Below are positions 5,431 to 5,466 of a stretch of 5,466 nucleotides of DNA, one piece after another. The notes below the pieces were generated by a model, which saw only the letters and a list, made by a program, of their open reading frames with translations, made no database searches and was not told where the DNA came from. The DNA is from an uncultured Rhodopirellula sp. GTDB taxonomy: Bacteria; Planctomycetota; Planctomycetia; Pirellulales; Pirellulaceae. Position 1 is the stretch's first letter. Every line of letters starts with the position of its first letter. A program made the translations under genes and the position numbers. Location: contig CAJXTM010000334.1 in assembly GCA_913061385.1 (NCBI GenBank), positions 1 to 5,466 on the forward strand, read 5' to 3'.

Positions 5431-5466
5431 CTGTCTCTTATACACATCTCCGAGCCCACGAGACCG
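5431..5466 (+). other. Illumina Nextera i7-side adapter (technical sequence)
   Basis: Not biological. Bases 5431-5449 (CTGTCTCTTATACACATCT) are the reverse complement of the 19-bp Tn5 mosaic end. Bases 5450-5464 (CCGAGCCCACGAGAC) are the reverse complement of the Nextera read-2 segment. The final CG is the start of the i7 index, too short to identify it. A minus-strand open frame starting here reads MGSEMCIRDR, a common database artefact of this adapter, and must not be called a gene. Confidence 0.98.

Noticed and set aside
29..5449. 19-bp terminal inverted repeats suggesting a transposon
   Set aside because: They are the Tn5 mosaic ends of Nextera adapters, each joined to the matching primer segment and index bases. 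There is no transposase gene and no target-site duplication.

Overview
The window is a short contig that looks like it comes from a planctomycete (Planctomycetota, Rhodopirellula/Pirellulales-like). This is inferred from three things: an exported protein with an SLA1-homology-domain-1 (SHD1) motif, an ECF sigma factor of the planctomycete-rich Sigma70_ECF type, and a Ser/Thr kinase gene that overlaps that sigma gene. Base composition is moderate and the coding regions are separated by fairly long intergenic stretches. No rRNA, tRNA, CRISPR array or insertion sequence was seen.

Both ends are technical, not biological. Bases 1-47 are an Illumina Nextera i5-side adapter (tail of P5, index GTAAGGAG, Tn5 mosaic end). 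Bases 5431-5466 are the i7-side adapter. Biological sequence therefore spans about 48-5430.

Left half, minus strand, reading right to left: an ECF sigma factor (3213 to 2551, probably a TTG start), about 500 bp without a convincing gene, a SpoIIAA-like/STAS-fold small protein (2053 to 1691), about 360 bp holding one strong hairpin, and a secreted SHD1 protein (1328 to 87) with an 18-bp tandem duplication in its signal-peptide coding region.

Right half, plus strand: a second, different ECF sigma factor (3517-4167) and, overlapping its stop codon by 4 bases, a membrane-bound Ser/Thr protein kinase (4164 onward) cut off by the contig end at its catalytic HRD motif.

The two sigma genes are divergent and share a ~300 bp control region with an inverted repeat near its centre. 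The plus-strand pair is the most informative part. The sigma factor has a threonine (Thr79) where the minus-strand sigma has an acidic residue in the region 2.2 helix that binds RNA polymerase, and its gene is translationally coupled to a kinase. This fits a model in which the kinase switches the sigma factor on by phosphorylation, as described for EcfP-PpkA2 of Vibrio parahaemolyticus. Here it is an inference from sequence.
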